Shown here: one piece after another, positions 1-8,908 of the stretch
Layout: every line of letters starts with the position of its first letter
Position numbering within the stretch: the stretch's first letter is position 1
Assembly (NCBI GenBank): GCA_023664725.1
Contig: JAMPFA010000003.1
Location: 1-64,000 of the forward strand
Source of the DNA: Roseburia sp.
Lineage (GTDB): Bacteria; Bacillota; Clostridia; Lachnospirales; Lachnospiraceae
Direction of reading: 5' to 3'
Length of the DNA stretch: 64,000 nt
Notes under the pieces: model-generated
What the model was told of the DNA's origin: nothing
What the model saw: only the letters and a program-made list of their open reading frames with translations
The model's database searches: none
Translations under genes and position numbers: made by a program

Positions 1-2
1 CC

Positions 3-284
3 ATTCTAAAGGATGCGCCAATCATTATTTTGGACGAGGCCACGGCAAACGTTGACCCGGAAAATGAGAGGGAGCTGGTGGCGGCCATTGATGCGCTGAC
101 GAGGGAGAAAACAATCCTGATGATTGCCCACCGCCTGAAAACGGTGCGAAATGCCCACCAGATCCTTGTGGTTGACAAGGGCAGGATTGTGGAGCAGGGC
201 AGGCATGGGGAACTGATGCAGCAGGATGGAATTTACAGACGGTTTGTGGATGCAAGGGAGCTTGCGGTGGGGTGGAAATTATAA
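3..284 (+). CDS. ABC transporter ATP-binding protein, C-terminal part (gene cut by window start)
   Basis: Only the last 93 codons are present; the reading frame is open from base 3. The visible part starts just before the Walker B motif and D-loop (IIILDEATANVD) and continues through the switch histidine (MIAHRLKTV) and the usual exporter ending (VVDKGRIVEQGRHGELM). This is the C-terminal half of an ABC nucleotide-binding domain, most like exporter half-transporters (MsbA/LmrA type) in which the NBD follows six membrane helices, but the membrane part lies outside the window. The substrate cannot be inferred. The stop is followed about 100 bases later by an unrelated lipoprotein gene. Confidence 0.9.
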   Translation: MLKDAPIIILDEATANVDPENERELVAAIDALTREKTILMIAHRLKTVRNAHQILVVDKGRIVEQGRHGELMQQDGIYRRFVDARELAVGWKL

Positions 285-386
285 AAATTTTCCTTGAAAA
301 ATTGGGTGTCTGTTTTTTATAATAGGATACAAGGGAGTTGCAAAGCAACGGAGCAGTTCGTGTATCAAATGAGGGGGGACATCCTA

Positions 387-2288
387 ATGAAAAAAACGAA
401 AACCCTATCTGTGCTTTTGCTTGCGTCAGCAATGCTTGCAGGCTGCACGGCGGATGGCAGCCGGGAAAATCCTGCGGCAGAGACAAAGGGCACTGAGGTG
501 GAAACGGAGACTGGATTAGAAACGGAGGCCAAAACCAGTCAAGTGGAGACGGAAGAAGTGGAGGAAGGAACCGGCCTTGACAAAATCAATATGGCAAAGT
601 GGCAGTACAATTCAGAGGATGATGTGTACTGGCAGGTGGGGATTTGTTACTGTGAAAATCCGGCGGATACGGCCTACGAAACCATGGGGATTTTTGTGCC
701 CGGCGTATATTTTACGGCGGAGGATAACGGCGACGGCACATATACCTGCAGGGTGGATGATGAGGCGGCGGCAGGAAATTACACCGCAGCGACCGCTCCT
801 GTCGTGTTTCCGGTGGAAACCCCCGGCTATTCTGCCATGAACCCGCCGGATGGTTATGTGGATGTGACAGCCTATACGAAAGAAGGGTTTGTGTACCTGT
901 ATGCGGGATGCCGGGGGCGTGACGCAGGAGCCCCGGCAGGGGTGGCCGATTTAAAGGCGGCGGTGCGGTATTACCGCTGCAATGCGGATATCCTTCCAGG
1001 CTCGCCGGACCGTATTTTTTCCTTTGGCATGAGCGGGGGAGGCGCACAGTCTGCGCTTATGGGCGCCACGGGTGACAGTGAGCTTTACACGCCGTATCTG
1101 GAAACCATAGGCGCAGCAAGCGGCGTGAGCGATGCAGTCACAGGCGCCATGTGCTGGTGTCCGATTACCAACCTGGATATTGCCGATGCGGCCTATGAGT
1201 GGAATATGGGTTCGGCCCGCCCAGGCCTGGACAGTGACATACAGGCTCTCTCGGATGGGCTTGCGGCGGCCTTTGCGGATTATATCAATGCATTGAAACT
1301 TACCGACAGTGATGGCAATGTCCTCACCCTTGATGAATCGGAGGAGGGCATATATCAGTCGGGGAGTTATTATGACTATGTCAAAACAGTGGTGGAACAG
1401 TCCTTGAACCATTTCCTTTCCGATACAGAATTTCCATACAACGCAGACAGCGTTTCGCAGGGAGGCGGATTTGGCGGAGGTATGCGTGGCGGCGGAGGGG
1501 AATTTGACCTTGGCGATATCCCGGATGAAAGGAAACAGGACATGGAAAATGGCGGAGGTATGCGTGGCGGCGGAGGGGGCATTGACCCGGATAATCTTCC
1601 CGATGAGGACAGAGGGCAGTTCCCGGAGGGTGATAGGGATTTTACAGCCATGGACGATATTAACCGCAATGCCACAGCAGGCGGCATTTCTTTAAGCGGC
1701 ACATACGAAACCGTCCAGGATTATGTAAACGCCCTCAATGGGGAGGGTGAGTGGGTCACTTATGACGAATCCACCAATACTGTGGCGATCACAAGCGTTG
1801 CGGATTTCGTCCGGGCATTGAAAGTTCCCTCGAAGGATGTGGGTGCATTTGACGCCCTGGACCGTTCGCAGGGGGAAAATACCTTGTTCGGCTATGGGGA
1901 CGGCGCAGGGGCGCACTTTGACGCCCTCGAGGCGGAGCTCCTTGCTGGCACGGACTATGCATCCGCTTTTGCGGAGGATTTGCAAAAGGCGGACAGCCTT
2001 GGAAACACGGTGGAGTACCGGGTGAATATGTATAACCCGATGTACTATCTCTGCGATTACTACGAGGGCGTGGGGACGGCGAATGTGGCAAAGTATTTCC
2101 GCATCCGCACAGGCATTGAGCAGGGGGATACGGCGCTTAGTACCGAAATCAACCTTGCGCTTGCGTTAGCTGCCTATGGCAGCGAGGTGGATTTTGAGAC
2201 GGTCTGGGGTGAGGGGCACACCCAGGCGGAACGCACGGGGGACAGTGAGAGTAATTTTATCGCCTGGGTCAATGAGTGCCTGGAATAG
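387..2288 (+). CDS. secreted lipoprotein alpha/beta-hydrolase, tannase-like
   Basis: A 633-residue protein. I chose the ATG at 387 because GAGGGGGG lies just upstream and because it opens directly with a lipoprotein signal peptide (MKKTKTLSVLLLASA, then lipobox LAGC). A Thr/Glu-rich linker follows. The hydrolase core contains a nucleophile elbow, FGMSGGGAQ, with likely Ser216, and the stretch CRGRDAGAPAGVADLKAAVRY typical of tannase/feruloyl-esterase-like hydrolases. From memory this matches the Clostridia proteins annotated as subtype A tannase or esterase; the substrate is inferred, not shown. A low-complexity Gly/Asp insert with a duplicated segment sits near residues 360-415. The protein should be anchored outside the membrane. 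No partner genes are adjacent. Confidence 0.65.
   Translation: MKKTKTLSVLLLASAMLAGCTADGSRENPAAETKGTEVETETGLETEAKTSQVETEEVEEGTGLDKINMAKWQYNSEDDVYWQVGICYCENPADTAYETMGIFVPGVYFTAEDNGDGTYTCRVDDEAAAGNYTAATAPVVFPVETPGYSAMNPPDGYVDVTAYTKEGFVYLYAGCRGRDAGAPAGVADLKAAVRYYRCNADILPGSPDRIFSFGMSGGGAQSALMGATGDSELYTPYLETIGAASGVSDAVTGAMCWCPITNLDIADAAYEWNMGSARPGLDSDIQALSDGLAAAFADYINALKLTDSDGNVLTLDESEEGIYQSGSYYDYVKTVVEQSLNHFLSDTEFPYNADSVSQGGGFGGGMRGGGGEFDLGDIPDERKQDMENGGGMRGGGGGIDPDNLPDEDRGQFPEGDRDFTAMDDINRNATAGGISLSGTYETVQDYVNALNGEGEWVTYDESTNTVAITSVADFVRALKVPSKDVGAFDALDRSQGENTLFGYGDGAGAHFDALEAELLAGTDYASAFAEDLQKADSLGNTVEYRVNMYNPMYYLCDYYEGVGTANVAKYFRIRTGIEQGDTALSTEINLALALAAYGSEVDFETVWGEGHTQAERTGDSESNFIAWVNECLE
1473..1578 (+). 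repeat. 28-bp exact direct repeat inside the tannase-like gene
   Basis: The same 28 bases occur at 1473-1500 and 1551-1578, a period of 78 bp (26 codons). Each copy encodes GGGMRGGGG or a near variant, followed by an acidic stretch ending in PDE. This is a duplicated Gly-rich linker, and its copy number could change by slippage. Confidence 0.85.
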
Positions 2289-2328
2289 CAGTCAGGGCAA
2301 CAAAACAAACGGAAAGTCAGAAACTTCA

Positions 2329-2966
2329 TTAAATTGCAGCCGGCCATGTTATGTAGGACTTCAGATGGGAGGACGATAACTTCCGGCTGTCATCCAGAAA
2401 ATTCCACAATTTTTTCTCTTTTTCACTGTATGTGATGCTTTTAGATATTCTACACTCCATCAATACCTGTAGATATTCCTGAAAAAAATCTGTCTGGTTC
2501 TCTGGTTTATCAGGATATTGGGTGATGTATTTGCGATACAGGTCATTCCATTCATTGTATAGGATTCCCATATTTTTGCCCTGGGCATGAACGGTAAATA
2601 ATTCTCCGTTTTTCAGCCATTCAGAGACATATTTGTGCCAGTTGATAGCTGTTTTTCTTCTAAAATAGACTTTGGATTGTTTGCCTCGTTGATATTTACA
2701 AATTCTATTAGAGAGATAATTCTCAGCATGGCATAGAAATTAGTCTGATGCCGGTAAAAATAGAGTATATAAGCAGGAATCAGGGCAGCAGCAAAGACAG
2801 AGTCCGAACCTTCTTTCGCTAGTGTCTCTATAAGATCTGCCAGTTCTTTTTCGTTTTTTTGCAGTTCTTCTTCGTTTCCTGCCAGTCTGTTTAGTCTCTC
2901 ATCCAACAGCCTTAGCTTTTGGATATGTTCAGCCGTGACGTCTTTGAGCGTGTCCAGGTTTTTCAT
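2329..2966 (-). pseudogene. hypothetical helical protein, interrupted by a one-base frameshift
   Basis: Two minus-strand open frames (2613-2966 and 2329-2571) are halves of one gene of about 210 codons. After EEK the first frame ends in a short tail, while the next frame continues as TAINWHKYVSEWLKNGE and then, without a stop, into MGILYNEWNDLYRKY. Adding one A to the A run (T run at 2652-2656 on the + strand) restores a single frame. The N-terminal half is charged and probably coiled coil, with repeated Glu/Lys/Leu around residues 10-55. I do not recognise the family. It is either a recent pseudogene or a homopolymer sequencing error. Confidence 0.7.
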
Positions 2967-3087
2967 GTATTTTTGATTTATGGGATGATATGAGAAATGG
3001 AAATTATGGTCTTATTCCTAATATTGTTGCGAATGGTACAGAATGGATTGCTGATACTGCTCAGAATGCATGGGATGAAGTAAAAGT

Positions 3088-3135
3088 AAGGTGTACAACC
3101 AATTCGTTTATAGACGGAGAGTTGTACACCTTTTT
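3088..3135 (+). terminator. intrinsic terminator-like hairpin
   Basis: A 12-bp perfect stem (AAGGTGTACAAC at 3088-3099 with GTTGTACACCTT at 3121-3132) is followed by a T run. It lies after a short coding-like fragment (about 2990-3087) and before the convergent small gene at 3155-3343. Confidence 0.75.
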
Positions 3136-3154
3136 ATGCGCAGGAGTGCGTTTA

Positions 3155-3343
3155 TCAATCTTTAATCTTGTCAAGCTCTGTCAGATTAACGCCCAGGCTT
3201 GATAAAGTGACTTTTAATTCAATGTACCTGTCATGCATTGATTGATAGGTGTCCGGATTACTTTCTTTAATTGACAACATCCAGTTTTGCAATCTTGAAA
3301 ATTCACTTACATAATCTTTAATGATATCTGCTGCAGTTGGCAT
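3155..3343 (-). CDS. small conserved protein (62 aa), paralogue of the 48104-48286 gene
   Basis: A 62-residue protein whose C-terminal two thirds (EFSRLQNWM, YIELKVTLSSLGVNLTE) match the small protein encoded at 48104-48286 (EFSRVQDWM, YLDLKVILTSSGVNLTE). It has its own AGGAAG ribosome site and a good promoter on the same strand. There is no signal peptide or membrane helix; the protein is predicted to be helical and cytoplasmic. I do not know the function. Two separate copies in 45 kb, each with a recognisable promoter, argue that this is a real family and not a chance frame. Confidence 0.8.
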   Translation of the reverse strand: MPTAADIIKDYVSEFSRLQNWMLSIKESNPDTYQSMHDRYIELKVTLSSLGVNLTELDKIKD

Positions 3344-3392
3344 ATCAACACCTGCCTTCTTCCTAATATTTGCGATGCTTTTTTATATAGAA

Positions 3393-3421
3393 AGTATAAC
3401 AGCTTATCTTGAGAGTGTAAA
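3393..3421 (-). promoter_or_regulatory. sigma-A type promoter for the 62-aa protein
   Basis: On the minus strand, TTTACA (3416-3421) and TATACT (3393-3398) are separated by exactly 17 bases, about 50 bases before the start codon at 3343. Confidence 0.7.
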
Positions 3422-3603
3422 GATTTTATGGAATAATCCCAGATGATTTTTACTTCTAATATGAAAATATATGAAATATATTGTATTTTTAAGAAAATAA
3501 GTATAAATTAAAGAAATATAGATATATACTATGAAAATAGATTAAAAATTAGGTAGTAGAATGTATATAAATGTAATATAATGCAAAAAATATAAAATAA
3601 GGC
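3422..3603. other. AT-rich intergenic stretch without a gene
   Basis: This very AT-rich sequence between two divergent promoters contains repeated near-copies of ATGAAATATA and TGTATATAAATG-like words. I see no coding sequence. It probably serves as an upstream promoter region. Confidence 0.5.
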
Positions 3604-3632
3604 TTTACAGAAGAAAATAAATGAAATATAAT
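3604..3632 (+). promoter_or_regulatory. sigma-A type promoter for the HTH gene
   Basis: TTTACA (3604-3609), a 17-base spacer and TATAAT (3627-3632) lie 24 bases upstream of the ATG at 3656, with AAAAGGAGG between them. Confidence 0.75.
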
Positions 3633-3655
3633 GAAGGGAAAAGGAGGATGCCAGG

Positions 3656-4111
3656 ATGCTGGAGCAGAAGTTGTATACCGTGGCAGACGTGGCGGAACTG
3701 ACCGGGCTGACCAGCCGCACCATTCGCAATTACCTGAAAGACGGCACATTGCGGGGCAGAAAAATTGGCGTCCAGTGGCGTTTCACGGAGGAAGATATCA
3801 ACCGCCTCTTCTTTGAAGTGGATACAAAAGGGGAAAAGATCGTAAAACCGGAAGATATCATTTCCGACTTTATGAAATCGGAGGGCAGAGAAAGGACAGA
3901 GTGCTGTTTTGCCTGGGATATACCCTTTGGGGAGAATGAGGAAGAAACTATTTTAAATAGTGTAAAACAGATGATGTCAGCAAAAAGAGACATGTGTATT
4001 GCATGGGAAATACGAAAAGAACAGCAGGTTCTTCGGATTGCAGCTTTGGGGACATTAGACAAAATGGAAGAATTTGCAGTGAGGATGAGGGAGTTTGAGC
4101 AGCGTAAATAG
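3656..4111 (+). CDS. helix-turn-helix (excisionase/MerR-type) DNA-binding protein
   Basis: A 151-residue protein. Residues 5-50 form a winged helix-turn-helix of the excisionase/MerR family (YTVADVAELTGLTSRTIRNY, then GRKIGVQWRF), the pattern PFAM calls HTH_17. The remaining 100 residues carry an uncharacterised alpha/beta domain (CCFAWDIPF, then CIAWEIRKE) that may sense a ligand or mediate dimerisation. AAAAGGAGG precedes the start. The gene overlaps the next one by 17 bases, so the two are probably cotranslated. Its target is unknown; autoregulation or control of the downstream division-like gene is possible. Confidence 0.75.
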   Translation: MLEQKLYTVADVAELTGLTSRTIRNYLKDGTLRGRKIGVQWRFTEEDINRLFFEVDTKGEKIVKPEDIISDFMKSEGRERTECCFAWDIPFGENEEETILNSVKQMMSAKRDMCIAWEIRKEQQVLRIAALGTLDKMEEFAVRMREFEQRK

Positions 4112-4538
4112 ATTGGAAAAGGATGAGGCTCTTTTTGTGGCAGATCAGTTCCTTAATTATTGTGATGAAAAGGAGAGGAAGAAACGACAGCAGAGGTTGG
4201 CATACAAGGAGCATAAAAAAGAGTTAGAAGCGAAGCGCCGTGAAGTGGCGGGGGCGTCTTTTGTCCTGTCTGCCATGCTTGCCCTGTGCGTGGCGATTGT
4301 TTTTTTGAATATGCAGACCATGCAGCGAGAGGAACAGATTGCGCTTTTGGAGGAACGGGTTTCCGCCGCAAAAAAGGAGACGAAGGAAGCAGAAAAACGC
4401 CTGGCGGGACAGGCAGATTATAAATGGGTGGAGCGGGAGGCAAAAAAACTTGGAATGTCCCGGGTGACACCGGATAAAATTTATTATTATACTGTGGAAG
4501 ATGATGATTTTATGGTACAATATAGGGATGTAGATTAA
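4095..4538 (+). CDS. FtsL/DivIC-like membrane protein with coiled coil
   Basis: A 147-residue protein starting at TTG (4095) inside the end of the previous gene. A charged cytoplasmic N-terminus of about 50 residues is followed by one transmembrane segment (residues about 53-73, FVLSAMLALCVAIVF), a coiled coil (EEQIALLEERVSAAKKETK) and a C-terminal motif VEREAKKLGM plus KIYYY. This layout is the hallmark of the FtsL/DivIC septum-formation family, which bridges FtsQ/DivIB and FtsW-FtsI at the division site. Family assignment is by architecture; it may be an FtsL/DivIC paralogue, since the gene is not in a division cluster. Confidence 0.65.
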   Translation: MSSVNRLEKDEALFVADQFLNYCDEKERKKRQQRLAYKEHKKELEAKRREVAGASFVLSAMLALCVAIVFLNMQTMQREEQIALLEERVSAAKKETKEAEKRLAGQADYKWVEREAKKLGMSRVTPDKIYYYTVEDDDFMVQYRDVD

Positions 4539-4567
4539 CAGTATACGAAAAAATGTGGAGGAGAAAG

Positions 4568-6265
4568 ATGAAAACAGCAGCAGATTTGAGAGAACTCTTA
4601 GGCAGGATAGACCACAAAGGCTACCCTGCCTATAAAGATACCGCAGGACTTTATCAGTTTCAGGGATTTGTCCTGTCTATTGACCATGTCCAGGGAGATC
4701 CTTTTGCGGCGCCCTCGGATGTGAGCGTAAAAGTAAAAGGGGAAAAAGCGGGATTTCCGGCGGAGTACTATAAAGAGGATTACTGCCGCATCGCATTGCA
4801 GGATATGATAAACAGAAGATTTAGCAAGGCGGCGGAAAAGTTTTCTTTCCAGGCAAAAGGTTCAGGAAAAAGCGGGCTTCTTCTGGTGAGCCGTCCGGGA
4901 CAGGAGATTTTGGAGCGCAGTTCCTGCAGGATTTCCCCTGAGGGGGATATTGTCTTTCGGCTTAAGGTGGGATTTCCTGCCAACGGTAGGACGATAAATG
5001 CCAGAGAACTTATCAAGATTCTTTTTACCTTTCTGCCGGAGTGTGTGGAGCAGTCTCTTTTGTACAGCGCCTACCGGAAAGAGGAGGTTCTTAAGGTGGT
5101 ACATTTGGCGGAGGATCAGAGCCGGATTCGCACACTGTTGGAGGAGAAGGGGCTTGTGGCATTTGTGGCAAACGGTGCCATTCTCCCCCGAGAATCGGGG
5201 ATTTCTTCAAGGCCCATGAAGGGGGGCATAGCCTTTGTCTCGCCCAAATCTCTGGAAGTGGAACTGGAACTTCCCCACGCAGGAAAAATCAAAGGCATGG
5301 GAATAGGAAGGGGCATTACCCTGATTGCAGGAGGGGGATACCACGGAAAATCCACCCTGTTAAAGGCATTGGAAATGGGGGTATATAACCATATTGCCGG
5401 GGACGGCAGGGAGTATGTGATCTCCGACGATACCGCCATGAAGCTTCGGGCGGAGGATGGGAGAAGCATCCAGGGCGTGGACATTTCCATGTTTATCAAA
5501 GACCTTCCCAACGGAAAAGACACCCTCTCTTTTTCTACGGAGGATGCCAGCGGCAGCACTTCCCAGGCTGCCAATATGGTGGAGGCCATGGAGGCGGGGA
5601 GCAGGGTATTTTTCATTGACGAGGACACCAGCGCCACCAACTTTATGATCAGGGACGAGCTGATGCAGCGGGTGATCCACAGGGACAGCGAGCCAATCAC
5701 TCCATTTATCGACAGGGTGAGAGAGCTTTACGACAAATTTGGGATTTCTACCATTCTGGTGGCGGGAAGCTGCGGCTCCTATTTCCACAAGGCGGACTGC
5801 ATTATCCAGATGAAGCAGTATCAGCCCTTAGACATCACAGAGGCGGCAAAAAGAGAGGCGGAGAATTTCCCACTGGCACAGGAAGCGGTGGAGGAGGCAG
5901 GAAGCCCCAACTACAACCGCAGGGTAAAGACAAGGCAGAAATTGTCTGACCGCATCAAAGTGAAATCCATGGGGATGGAAGGGGTTTCCGTTGACAAAGA
6001 GTATATTGATCTTCGCTATGTGGAGCAGCTTTGTGACAGCGAGCAGGTGAATACTTTGGGATACGTGATGAAATATGCCATTACCCAGATGATGGACGGC
6101 AGACATACCCTGTCGGAGATGGCGGAATTTATCAGTAAAAAAATCACAGAAAAAGGGCTGGGAGAAATCTATGGCGGCCGCTATGTCCCGGCAGGGCTGG
6201 CTGTGCCCAGGAAACAGGAGATTGCGGCGTGTCTGAACAGGTATCGGAAGTTATTCATATCTTGA
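4568..6265 (+). CDS. ABC-class predicted ATPase (PF09818 type)
   Basis: A 565-residue soluble protein. An in-frame ATG at 4553 exists, but TGGAGGAG lies between it and the ATG at 4568, so 4568 is the better start. The protein has an ABC-like nucleotide-binding fold with Walker A GGGYHGKSTLL (about residue 260) and Walker B VFFIDEDTSATNF (about residue 345). It lacks transmembrane segments and a classic LSGGQ motif. It matches the conserved family described as predicted ATPase of the ABC class, common in Clostridia and without an established function. The neighbouring rRNA methyltransferase suggests an RNA- or translation-linked role, but that is only inference. Confidence 0.85.
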   Translation: MKTAADLRELLGRIDHKGYPAYKDTAGLYQFQGFVLSIDHVQGDPFAAPSDVSVKVKGEKAGFPAEYYKEDYCRIALQDMINRRFSKAAEKFSFQAKGSGKSGLLLVSRPGQEILERSSCRISPEGDIVFRLKVGFPANGRTINARELIKILFTFLPECVEQSLLYSAYRKEEVLKVVHLAEDQSRIRTLLEEKGLVAFVANGAILPRESGISSRPMKGGIAFVSPKSLEVELELPHAGKIKGMGIGRGITLIAGGGYHGKSTLLKALEMGVYNHIAGDGREYVISDDTAMKLRAEDGRSIQGVDISMFIKDLPNGKDTLSFSTEDASGSTSQAANMVEAMEAGSRVFFIDEDTSATNFMIRDELMQRVIHRDSEPITPFIDRVRELYDKFGISTILVAGSCGSYFHKADCIIQMKQYQPLDITEAAKREAENFPLAQEAVEEAGSPNYNRRVKTRQKLSDRIKVKSMGMEGVSVDKEYIDLRYVEQLCDSEQVNTLGYVMKYAITQMMDGRHTLSEMAEFISKKITEKGLGEIYGGRYVPAGLAVPRKQEIAACLNRYRKLFIS

Positions 6266-6287
6266 TTTAACACGAGAAGGAGAAAAG

Positions 6288-7649
6288 ATGTTTCCACAAA
6301 AATTTGAAGATAGAATGAGGGACATGTTGGGCAATGAATATTTTGCCTTTGAGGAAGCTATGCAAGGTTTAGCCTGCCACGGACTTAGGCTAAATCCCTT
6401 AAAAGTGTTAAAAGAGGATTTTCTAAAAAATAGTCCGTTTGATTTAAGTCCCATACCATGGGAGGAAAACGGGTTTTACTACACGGGGGAGGATGCGCCG
6501 GGGGTGCATCCTTTTCATGCGGCTGGGGCGTACTATATCCAGGAGCCAAGCGCAATGGCGCCCGCAGGATATTTAGAGGCAGAGCCGGGGGAGAGAGTGC
6601 TGGACCTCTGTGCCGCTCCCGGGGGAAAAACTACCCAGCTTGGTGCGGCCATGAAAGGGGAGGGGATTTTGTTTTGCAATGAGATTCATCCTGCCCGGGC
6701 AAAGATTTTGTCGGAAAATGTAGAGCGGATGGGGCTGAAAAATGCCATTGTGTTAAACGAGACGCCGGAACATTTGACAGAGCATTTCCCGGAGTATTTT
6801 GACAAGATACTGGTGGACGCCCCCTGTTCCGGCGAGGGGATGTTTCGGAAAAATGAGACTGCCTTAACACAGTGGAGTGTGGACAATGTTAATCTCTGCG
6901 CCAACAGACAGGATACTATTTTAGACTGCGCTGCCAGGATGCTTCGTCCCGGCGGCAGGATGGTGTATTCCACCTGCACATTTGCCCCGCTGGAAAATGA
7001 GGGCAGCGTCAGCCGTTTTCTGAAACGCCACCCGGAATTTTCCATAAAAAAACCGAGGCGGTATCCGGGGATGGAAGAGGGGAATCCTCTGTGGGTAAAA
7101 GATCCTGCAGAACATCTGAATGACACCATTCGTCTGTTCCCCCACAAGATCAAGGGGGAAGGCCATTTTGCAGCAGTTCTGGAAAAATCGGACAGCTGCG
7201 GCAGAGGAAGTTTCCGTGGAAATACAGAAAAAGGGGTAAGGGAGAAAGACTGTAAAGCATTTCTTGATTTTGCCGCAGAAAATTTAAAGATCACTCCAAA
7301 AGGAGTTTATCTGTTTTTTGGGGAACAGCTCTATCTCCTGCCGGAGGAAACACCCGCCTTAAAAGGGCTGAAGGCGCTTCGTCCAGGGCTTCATCTTGGC
7401 ACCAACAAAAAGAACCGGTTTGAGCCCTCCCATGCCCTGGCTCTTTCTCTGATGCAAGAGGAAGTGATCCACCTGGCGGATTTTTCACCGGAGGGAGAGG
7501 AAATCCCGGCCTATTTAAAAGGGCAGACTTTTTCGTACCAGGGAGAAAAAGGCTGGTATCTTTTGACAGTGGACGGCTACAGTGTCGGATGGGGAAAACT
7601 GGCAGGGGGTATGATGAAAAATCATTATCCGAAAGGACTCAGAAGATAA
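6288..7649 (+). CDS. rsmF: RsmF/NOP2-family rRNA cytosine-5 methyltransferase
   Basis: A 453-residue enzyme. It shows the NOL1/NOP2/Sun signature set: RLNPLK near the N-terminus, the SAM-binding loop DLCAAPGGKTTQL (about residue 107), VDAPCSGEGMFRK with one catalytic cysteine, and YSTCTFAPLENE with the second. The C-terminal 150 residues (from about 300) correspond to the RsmF/YebU extension with a PUA-like fold. It should transfer methyl from SAM to C5 of a cytosine in 16S rRNA. AGAAGGAGA precedes the ATG. The next gene starts immediately after its stop, which indicates an operon. Confidence 0.9.
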   Translation: MFPQKFEDRMRDMLGNEYFAFEEAMQGLACHGLRLNPLKVLKEDFLKNSPFDLSPIPWEENGFYYTGEDAPGVHPFHAAGAYYIQEPSAMAPAGYLEAEPGERVLDLCAAPGGKTTQLGAAMKGEGILFCNEIHPARAKILSENVERMGLKNAIVLNETPEHLTEHFPEYFDKILVDAPCSGEGMFRKNETALTQWSVDNVNLCANRQDTILDCAARMLRPGGRMVYSTCTFAPLENEGSVSRFLKRHPEFSIKKPRRYPGMEEGNPLWVKDPAEHLNDTIRLFPHKIKGEGHFAAVLEKSDSCGRGSFRGNTEKGVREKDCKAFLDFAAENLKITPKGVYLFFGEQLYLLPEETPALKGLKALRPGLHLGTNKKNRFEPSHALALSLMQEEVIHLADFSPEGEEIPAYLKGQTFSYQGEKGWYLLTVDGYSVGWGKLAGGMMKNHYPKGLRR

Positions 7650-8825
7650 ATGAGCAAAAAATATCAGGTGACAATTTATGCCTGCTTTGTGGGCTATGTG
7701 GTGCAGGCGATCGTAAACAATTTTGTGCCCCTTTTGTTTTTGACCTTTGGAAAGACATACGGCATCCCCCTTGGACAGATTACCTTTCTGGTGACGGTGA
7801 ATTTCGGCGTGCAGCTTCTGGTGGATTTTTTGTCTGCGGGATTTGTGGATAAGATTGGATACCGTGTGTCGATCGTCCTTGCCCATGTGTTTGCCGGGGC
7901 AGGACTTTTTGCCTTAACGATTCTGCCGGATCTGTTAAACAATGCATTTTTTGGACTTTTGCTCTCAAGCTGCATCTATGCGGTGGGGGGAGGTCTTATC
8001 GAGGTGCTTGTAAGCCCCATTATGGAGAGCTGTCCTACGGAAAACAAGGAAAAGGCCATGAGCCTTCTCCACTCTTTTTACTGCTGGGGACATGTGGGGG
8101 TAGTGCTGTTTTCCACTCTGTTTTTCCACACGTTCGGTATAGGAAAATGGAAAGTTATGGCCTGGCTTTGGATGGTGGTTCCCATTGTAAACGGAGTAAT
8201 TTTTTTGAAAGCTCCCATTGCCTCTTTGATGGAAGAGGGGGAGGAGGGCATGGGAATCCTGGAACTGTTTGGGCAGAAAATTTTCTGGGTTCTCATGGTG
8301 ATGATGGTGTGCTCAGGAGCCAGCGAACAGGCAGTGAGCCAGTGGGCTTCCACTTTTGCGGAGCAGGGCCTTGGAGTCACAAAAACTTTTGGGGATCTGG
8401 CAGGACCTATGACCTTTGCCATCTTAATGGGAACTTCCCGGGCATTTTATGGGAAGTACGGGGATAAATTGGATCTGGACAGATTTATGGTGGGAAGCAG
8501 TATCCTCTGTGTCCTTTCCTATCTGTGCATTTCCCTGTCGCCAAATCCGGTGCTCTCTCTAATTGGCTGCGCCATCTGTGGACTGTCTGTGGGTATCATG
8601 TGGCCGGGAAGTTTCAGCAAAGCATCCCTTGCACTGAAAAGAGGGGGGACGGCAATGTTTGCATTTCTCGCCCTGGCAGGGGATGTGGGATGCTCCGGTG
8701 GGCCTACGCTGGTGGGGGTGGTTTCCGGTGCGCTGGGAGATGATCTGAAGCTTGGGATACTGGCGGGGATCGTGTTTCCCGTGATTTTGATTGGAAGTAT
8801 TTTGTTGTGTAAGAGAATGGATTAG
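7650..8825 (+). CDS. MFS transporter
   Basis: A 391-residue integral membrane protein with about 12 hydrophobic segments spread evenly, the layout of the major facilitator superfamily. A loop between helices 2 and 3 carries the conserved G-x-x-x-D-x-x-G-like motif (SAGFVDKIGYR). The N-terminal pattern (NNFVPLLFLTFGKTYGI) resembles the FucP/sugar-type MFS branch found in Lachnospiraceae. The ATG directly follows the TAA of rsmF, so translation is coupled. The substrate is unknown; a sugar or small organic solute is likely. Confidence 0.85.
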   Translation: MSKKYQVTIYACFVGYVVQAIVNNFVPLLFLTFGKTYGIPLGQITFLVTVNFGVQLLVDFLSAGFVDKIGYRVSIVLAHVFAGAGLFALTILPDLLNNAFFGLLLSSCIYAVGGGLIEVLVSPIMESCPTENKEKAMSLLHSFYCWGHVGVVLFSTLFFHTFGIGKWKVMAWLWMVVPIVNGVIFLKAPIASLMEEGEEGMGILELFGQKIFWVLMVMMVCSGASEQAVSQWASTFAEQGLGVTKTFGDLAGPMTFAILMGTSRAFYGKYGDKLDLDRFMVGSSILCVLSYLCISLSPNPVLSLIGCAICGLSVGIMWPGSFSKASLALKRGGTAMFAFLALAGDVGCSGGPTLVGVVSGALGDDLKLGILAGIVFPVILIGSILLCKRMD

Positions 8826-8848
8826 TTAGAAATAGTATAAAACTTCAT

Positions 8849-8877
8849 TTGTAATCCCCCCATAAGTATGTTAATAT
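8849..8877 (+). promoter_or_regulatory. sigma-A type promoter
   Basis: TTGTAA (8849-8854), a 17-base spacer and TAATAT (8872-8877) lie 31 bases upstream of the methyltransferase start at 8909. This promoter would also serve larB and larC. Confidence 0.6.
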
Positions 8878-8908
8878 ACCTATAAATCCAACAGGAAAGA
8901 GTGAAAAA

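Noticed and set aside
2990..3202. 70-codon + strand frame with ATG at 2990
   Set aside because: The frame runs through the terminator hairpin at 3088-3135 and into the opposite small gene. The first 33 codons look coding-like (NIVANGTEWIADTAQNAW) and may be a relic, but a gene cannot be supported.
5116..5700. 194-codon minus-strand frame opposite the ABC-class ATPase gene
   Set aside because: Its Ser/Pro/Leu-rich composition mirrors the codon pattern of the opposite gene; the motif-bearing + strand protein explains the sequence.
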